16,058 nt of DNA from DASVLX01 sp035552275 (GTDB lineage Bacteria > Actinomycetota > Actinomycetes > Mycobacteriales > Pseudonocardiaceae): positions 1-16,058 of the forward strand of contig DASZLR010000091.1 of the NCBI GenBank assembly GCA_035552275.1. Reading direction: 5' to 3'. Shown in pieces: positions 12,823 through 16,058 of the stretch. The translations under genes were made by a program, and so were the position numbers. The notes beneath the pieces were generated by a model. The model made no database searches and had not been told where the DNA came from. It saw only the letters and a list, made by a program, of their open reading frames with translations. How positions within the stretch are numbered: the stretch's first letter is position 1; each line of letters begins with the position of its first letter.

Positions 12823-13517
12823 GGAGGAGTCTCCCGCAGCACGTAGCCGACACCGCGCACGGTGTGGATCAGCCGAGACTCACCGTCGGCCTCGGTCTTG
12901 CGGCGCAGGTAGCCGACGTAGACCTCCAGCGCGTTCCCCGAGGTCGGGAAGTCGTAGCCCCAGACGTCCTCCAGGATGCGGCCTCTGGTCAGCACCTGCT
13001 TGGGGTGCGTCATGAACAGTTCCAGCAGGGTGAACTCAGTGCGGGTGAGGCTGATCAGCCGGTCGCCGCGCCGCACGTCCCGGGTGCCGGGGTCCAGTTC
13101 GAGGTCGGCGAAGCGCATCGCCCGGGGCACGTCGCTGGCCCGCGCGTCGGCCTCGGTCGCCACCCGCCGGATCAGCGCCCGCAGCCGGGCCAACAGCTCT
13201 TCCAGCGCGAACGGCTTGGGCAGGTAGTCGTCGGCGCCGGCGTCCAGCCCGGCGACCCGGTCGGACACCGCGTCCCGCGCGGTCAGCACCAGGATCGGCA
13301 GGTCGTCGCCGGTGCCGCGCAGCCGGCGGCACACTTCCAGACCGTCCAGCCGGGGCATCATCACGTCCAGCACCATCGCGTCCGGCCGCTGGGCGATCAC
13401 CGAGTCCAACGCCTGCTGGCCGTCGCTGGCCAGTTCGACCTGGTATCCGTTGAACTGCAACGAACGACGCAACGACTCCCGAACGGCCCGGTCGTCGTCG
13501 ACTACGAGGATGCGCAT
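12819..13517 (-). CDS. mprA: OmpR-family response regulator, MprA type
   Basis: This 232-residue regulator has a receiver domain with the acidic pair D7/D8, phospho-acceptor D51 (VLDVMMPRLDG), T79 and K101 (LPKPF). The winged-helix DNA-binding domain (about 134-228) includes LTRTEFTLLELFMTHPKQVL and HTVRGVGYVLR. I chose the ATG at 13517 (MRILVVDDD); an in-frame GTG two codons upstream is possible, and no strong ribosome site is visible. The gene ends overlapping mprB by four bases. A direct repeat 20-40 bases upstream is the likely self-binding site. In M. tuberculosis MprA controls sigE, pepD and its own operon under envelope stress. Confidence 0.93.
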   Translation of the reverse strand: MRILVVDDDRAVRESLRRSLQFNGYQVELASDGQQALDSVIAQRPDAMVLDVMMPRLDGLEVCRRLRGTGDDLPILVLTARDAVSDRVAGLDAGADDYLPKPFALEELLARLRALIRRVATEADARASDVPRAMRFADLELDPGTRDVRRGDRLISLTRTEFTLLELFMTHPKQVLTRGRILEDVWGYDFPTSGNALEVYVGYLRRKTEADGESRLIHTVRGVGYVLRETPP

Positions 13518-13536
13518 GTGCACAGTGTCACCAACT

Positions 13537-13557
13537 GGCCTGAGAGCGGCCTGAGAG
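13537..13557 (-). promoter_or_regulatory. Direct-repeat operator, candidate MprA binding site
   Basis: GGCCTGAGAG occurs twice with exact identity at 13537-13546 and 13548-13557, an 11-base period (one helical turn), between mprA and bluB. On the minus strand this reads CTCTCAGGCC twice. OmpR-family regulators bind such tandem repeats as head-to-tail dimers. Its position about 20-40 bases ahead of the mprA start fits activation or autoregulation. It could also affect divergent bluB. Confidence 0.6.
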
Positions 13558-13592
13558 ACACGGCCAATCGCCGATAAGTCATCCTCACTCAC

Positions 13593-14246
13593 GTGACCAG
13601 CGCAGCTCAGCTCTACGACGTCCTGTTCCGGCGACGCGACACCCGCGCGGAGTTCACCGGCGAGCCGGTCGCGCCGGACATGCTCAACCGGGTGCTGTCC
13701 GCCGCGCACGCCGCGCCCAGCGTCGGCCTGTCCCAGCCATGGGATTTCGTGCTGGTGTCCGACCAGGACACCCGCCGGGCGTTCCGCGATCACGTGCGGT
13801 CCGAACGGGAGGTGTTCGCCGGACAACTGGACAAAATGGACGCCGACCGGGCCGCGGTGTTCTCCCGGATCAAGATCGAGGGCATCCTGGAGTCAAGCCT
13901 CGGCGTGGTGGTCGGCTACGACCCGGAGCGTGGCGCGCCCGCCGTGCTCGGCCGGCACGCCATCGCCGACGCCGGCCTGTACTCGGTGTGCCTGGCGATC
14001 CAGAACCTGTGGCTGGCGGCGACCGCCGAGGGGCTCGGGGTGGGCTGGGTGAGCTTCTACCGCGAGGACTTCCTACGCGACCTGATCGGCATGCCGGCCA
14101 CCGTGCGCCCGGTGGCGTGGCTGTGTCTGGGGCCGGTGTGCGAGCTGCCCGACACGCCGGATCTGGAGCGGCACGGCTGGCGGCGGCGGATGCCGCTGGA
14201 GTCGGTCGTGCACCACGGCCGGTACCGGTCCCGGGCCGCCGACTGA
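13593..14246 (+). CDS. bluB: 5,6-dimethylbenzimidazole synthase (BluB)
   Basis: This 217-residue flavin enzyme of the nitroreductase fold breaks down FMNH2 with oxygen to give 5,6-dimethylbenzimidazole, the lower ligand of vitamin B12. FRRRDTRAEF (12-21), with D16 the probable equivalent of the key Asp in characterised BluB, AAPSVGLSQPWDF (40-52), and LYSVCLAIQNLWLAATAEGL (129-148) followed by GVGWVSFY, with S154, separate BluB from ordinary nitroreductases. The start is a GTG at 13593, possibly leaderless as no ribosome site is seen. It is divergent from mprA across a 75-base gap. No other cobalamin gene is in the window, and no B12 riboswitch is visible in the short upstream gap. Confidence 0.92.
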   Translation: MTSAAQLYDVLFRRRDTRAEFTGEPVAPDMLNRVLSAAHAAPSVGLSQPWDFVLVSDQDTRRAFRDHVRSEREVFAGQLDKMDADRAAVFSRIKIEGILESSLGVVVGYDPERGAPAVLGRHAIADAGLYSVCLAIQNLWLAATAEGLGVGWVSFYREDFLRDLIGMPATVRPVAWLCLGPVCELPDTPDLERHGWRRRMPLESVVHHGRYRSRAAD

Positions 14247-14262
14247 GCCATTCAGGCGATAT

Positions 14263-14276
14263 CCAGGCGAACCTGG
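14263..14276 (+). terminator. Small hairpin after bluB
   Basis: CCAGG-CGAA-CCTGG forms a five-base-pair stem with a tetraloop 17 bases after the bluB stop codon. There is no T-run. It may be a weak terminator; the evidence is thin. Confidence 0.3.
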
Positions 14277-14314
14277 CCGGTAACAGTCATCGATCCCGTA
14301 GCCTCCGGAACAAC

Positions 14315-15901
14315 ATGACCGGCTTCGAGATCACCAATGGCGGTGGTTCTCGACAGCCGGTCGCCACCTGTCGGCAGCGGGAGTGTCGAACCGAAGTGGC
14401 ACAGGACCCCACGGCGGCCACCGGAATCGCGCAGGACGACGACCATGAGGTCCGCCGGCTGTTGCAGGCCGGCCGGCTGGCCGAGGCGAACGCCGAGTTC
14501 GATCTGGTGCTCAGCCGGCGCCCGACGCCGCCGGACCACCTCCACCGGGCCGCCATGCTGGTCTCCCGGGCCGTGCTCGCCTGGCGACTGAACCGGGTGC
14601 CGCTCGCGCTGGAACTGGCCGCCGAGGGCTGGACCGACCTGAGCGGGCGCCCCCAGGGCGCCGCCGCGGCCACCGCACTGAGCAATCTGGGCTATCTGCT
14701 GGAAGGGGTCGGGCACCGGCAGGCCGCGCTGGAAACCCTCCGGCTGTCGGTGCGGTTGGCCCGCGCCGCCGAGGACGAGCAGGTGCTGGCCCGCTGCCTG
14801 CAACGACTGGGCGGATTGCTGAACCTGCAAGCGATCGACGGGCCACCGGCGCAGGCCCGGCCCGGTTTCGCCGAGGCGAAGGCGGTGCTGGCCGAGGGCC
14901 TGCGGCTGTGCTCGGACGACCGGTGGCGGCGCCGGCTGCTCGGCGCGTACGGCCGCGCGCTGGCCGGCGTCGGCGAATGGGCGGCGGCAGCCCACGCCGC
15001 CAGCGAGGTGCTGGCGCTGGCCACGGAGGCCGACGACCGGTGGGGCGTCGCGGTCGGCCAGTGGGTGCTGGCTATCGAGCGCTGGCATCACGGCCGGCTG
15101 GCCGAGGCCGGCGCGCTGGCCACCGAGGCGATGGGTCACGCCGAGGCGATCAACGATCCGTCGCTGTTGTTGCGGCTTTCGTTGGACGTGGCCGACATCT
15201 GCGCGGCGCGCGGCGATCGGGCCGGTGAGGCGGCGGCCTTGCGGCGCAGCGTGTCGGCCGTCCGGCGCGGTGCCGAGACGTCGCGCGAGGGTTTGGGCCA
15301 GGCGCTGGAACAGCGTCGGCTGGCCGTCCAGGCGCAGCGGCTGGCGACCGCCGCGCAGGAAGCGGCCGCGCAGGATCCGCTGACCGGGGTGGCGAACCGG
15401 CTGGGCCTGCAACGCAGCGCGCCGGCTCTGCTGGACGACGCCGTCCGCGCCGGCCGGCTGCCCGCGCTGGTGCTGGTGGACGTGGACGGCTTCAAGGGCG
15501 TCAACGACCACGCCGGGCACGCCGTCGGCGACGCCGCGCTGTGCCGGATCGCCCAATTGCTGCTGCGCGAATGCCGGCTGGAGGATCTGGTGGCGCGCTG
15601 GGCCGGCGACGAGTTCGTGATCCTGCTGGGCGGCGCGGACGCGACCGCCGGCCCGACGGTGGCCGAGCGGATTCGGGTCGCCGTCGCCGATCACGACTGG
15701 ACGCCGGTGCTCGGCCCCGCCGGGCGGCCGACGGTGAGCATCGGCGTGGCGTGCGGGCCAGGCGATCTGGACACGCTGTTCGTGGCTGCCGATATCGCGC
15801 TATATCAGGCAAAACGGCAGGGCCGCAATCGAGTCGCGGTTTACCGACCACTCACCGGCATGACAGCCGGCGCGCACCGGATCGGCGACACGCCGAGTTA
15901 A
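14315..15901 (+). CDS. TPR-repeat diguanylate cyclase (GGDEF domain)
   Basis: This 528-residue soluble protein has an N-terminal helical region (about 45-340) of TPR-like repeats (for example ALSNLGYLLEGVGHRQAALE at 121-140), a short coiled-coil segment (about 320-350) and a GGDEF domain (about 352-512). DPLTGVANR (354-362), LVDVDGFKGVND (387-398) with metal-binding Asp residues, and the signature loop AGDEF (430-434) indicate an active cyclase making c-di-GMP from two GTP. The inhibitory site RLED (421-424) lies five residues before the loop, so product inhibition is likely. It has no membrane helices. The ATG at 14315 lacks a good ribosome site; a GTG at 14397 is another possible start. The TPR region probably receives a protein-protein signal. 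It follows bluB by 68 bases. Confidence 0.93.
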   Translation: MTGFEITNGGGSRQPVATCRQRECRTEVAQDPTAATGIAQDDDHEVRRLLQAGRLAEANAEFDLVLSRRPTPPDHLHRAAMLVSRAVLAWRLNRVPLALELAAEGWTDLSGRPQGAAAATALSNLGYLLEGVGHRQAALETLRLSVRLARAAEDEQVLARCLQRLGGLLNLQAIDGPPAQARPGFAEAKAVLAEGLRLCSDDRWRRRLLGAYGRALAGVGEWAAAAHAASEVLALATEADDRWGVAVGQWVLAIERWHHGRLAEAGALATEAMGHAEAINDPSLLLRLSLDVADICAARGDRAGEAAALRRSVSAVRRGAETSREGLGQALEQRRLAVQAQRLATAAQEAAAQDPLTGVANRLGLQRSAPALLDDAVRAGRLPALVLVDVDGFKGVNDHAGHAVGDAALCRIAQLLLRECRLEDLVARWAGDEFVILLGGADATAGPTVAERIRVAVADHDWTPVLGPAGRPTVSIGVACGPGDLDTLFVAADIALYQAKRQGRNRVAVYRPLTGMTAGAHRIGDTPS

Positions 15902-15983
15902 AGGTGAAGGTCTTTCGCGCTCTCCGTCGGCGGCGTACCGTGCGGCGCGCGGATCGACGCGGATCGGCACTGTGGAGGGAATC

Positions 15984-16058
15984 ATGATGGCCCGGAGCGC
16001 GCACAGACCACGGTTCATCGCCATTGTCGGAGCCCTGGGCCTCGCGCTGGGCATCAGC
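15984..16058 (+). CDS. Start of a probable secreted protein (partial)
   Basis: Only the first 25 codons are present. After MMARSAHRPR comes FIAIVGALGLALGIS, a basic region followed by a hydrophobic stretch as in a signal peptide or membrane anchor. A GGAGGGA ribosome site (15974-15980) sits three bases before the first ATG (15984) and six before the second (15987), so the second ATG may be the real start. The 82-base gap upstream contains TTTCGC and TACCGT with a 17-base spacer, a possible promoter. The product cannot be identified from this fragment. Confidence 0.6.
   Translation, partial: MMARSAHRPRFIAIVGALGLALGIS

Noticed and set aside
11407..12846. 479-codon open frame antisense to mprB
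   Set aside because: It mirrors the kinase gene and shows no domain; mprB has all kinase boxes.
13518..13592. Cobalamin riboswitch ahead of bluB
   Set aside because: The gap is only 75 bases and shows neither a B12 box nor room for the conserved fold.
14252..15694. 480-codon open frame antisense to the GGDEF gene
   Set aside because: Composition is typical of a shadow (Q, R, H, A, G rich) with no recognisable motif; the opposite strand has complete GGDEF signatures.

Overview
The window is chromosomal DNA from a high-GC Gram-positive bacterium (Actinomycetota). Most of it is visibly around 70% GC, many starts are GTG or TTG, and several -10 elements have the TANNNT form. The genes are actinobacterial: SepX/GlpR, an MprAB-type two-component system with PepD, and the Rv0991c-type zinc-ribbon chaperone. 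Recalled from memory, gene order and relative orientation from about 452 to 13517 match, in inverted form, the Mycobacterium tuberculosis block Rv0981-Rv0996 (mprA, mprB, pepD, moaB2, mscL, Rv0991c, Rv0992c, galU, moeA1, rimJ, Rv0996). I cannot assign a genus.

Left edge (1-421): the C-terminal end of a protein resembling the Shedu anti-phage nuclease (DUF4263/SduA C-terminal domain) runs into the 3' end of a tRNA-Ala(CGC) gene on the minus strand. The first 300 bases count to about 61% GC, clearly below the rest. This looks like the end of a genomic island integrated at the tRNA 3' end and carrying defence cargo.

Cell-division/envelope cluster (452-4390, minus strand): galU, then a MoeA/gephyrin-like protein (Glp), then a RimJ-like GNAT acetyltransferase, then sepX/glpR. 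The MoeA homologue has lost several residues typical of working molybdotransferases, which fits a scaffold role with its membrane partner GlpR/SepX.

Plus-strand stress block (4415-6830): 5-formyltetrahydrofolate cyclo-ligase, the zinc-ribbon chaperone ruc under a clear CIRCE (HrcA) element, a SAF-domain membrane-anchored protein preceded by two DnaA boxes and an inverted repeat, and mscL. A bidirectional terminator-like hairpin pair separates mscL from the next block.

Minus-strand envelope-stress block (6892-13517): an mprA-mprB two-component system, a deoR-galT pair inserted between mprB and pepD, the HtrA-type protease pepD, moaB, and a small conserved hypothetical overlapping moaB. An 11-bp-spaced direct repeat upstream of mprA is a likely autoregulatory operator. 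Most joins are 4-8 bp overlaps or very short gaps, suggesting one or two operons.

Right end (13593-16058, plus strand): bluB (lower ligand of vitamin B12), a soluble TPR-GGDEF diguanylate cyclase, and the first codons of a probably secreted protein cut by the window end. No gap between genes exceeds 300 bases. No CRISPR array, transposase or rRNA is visible.
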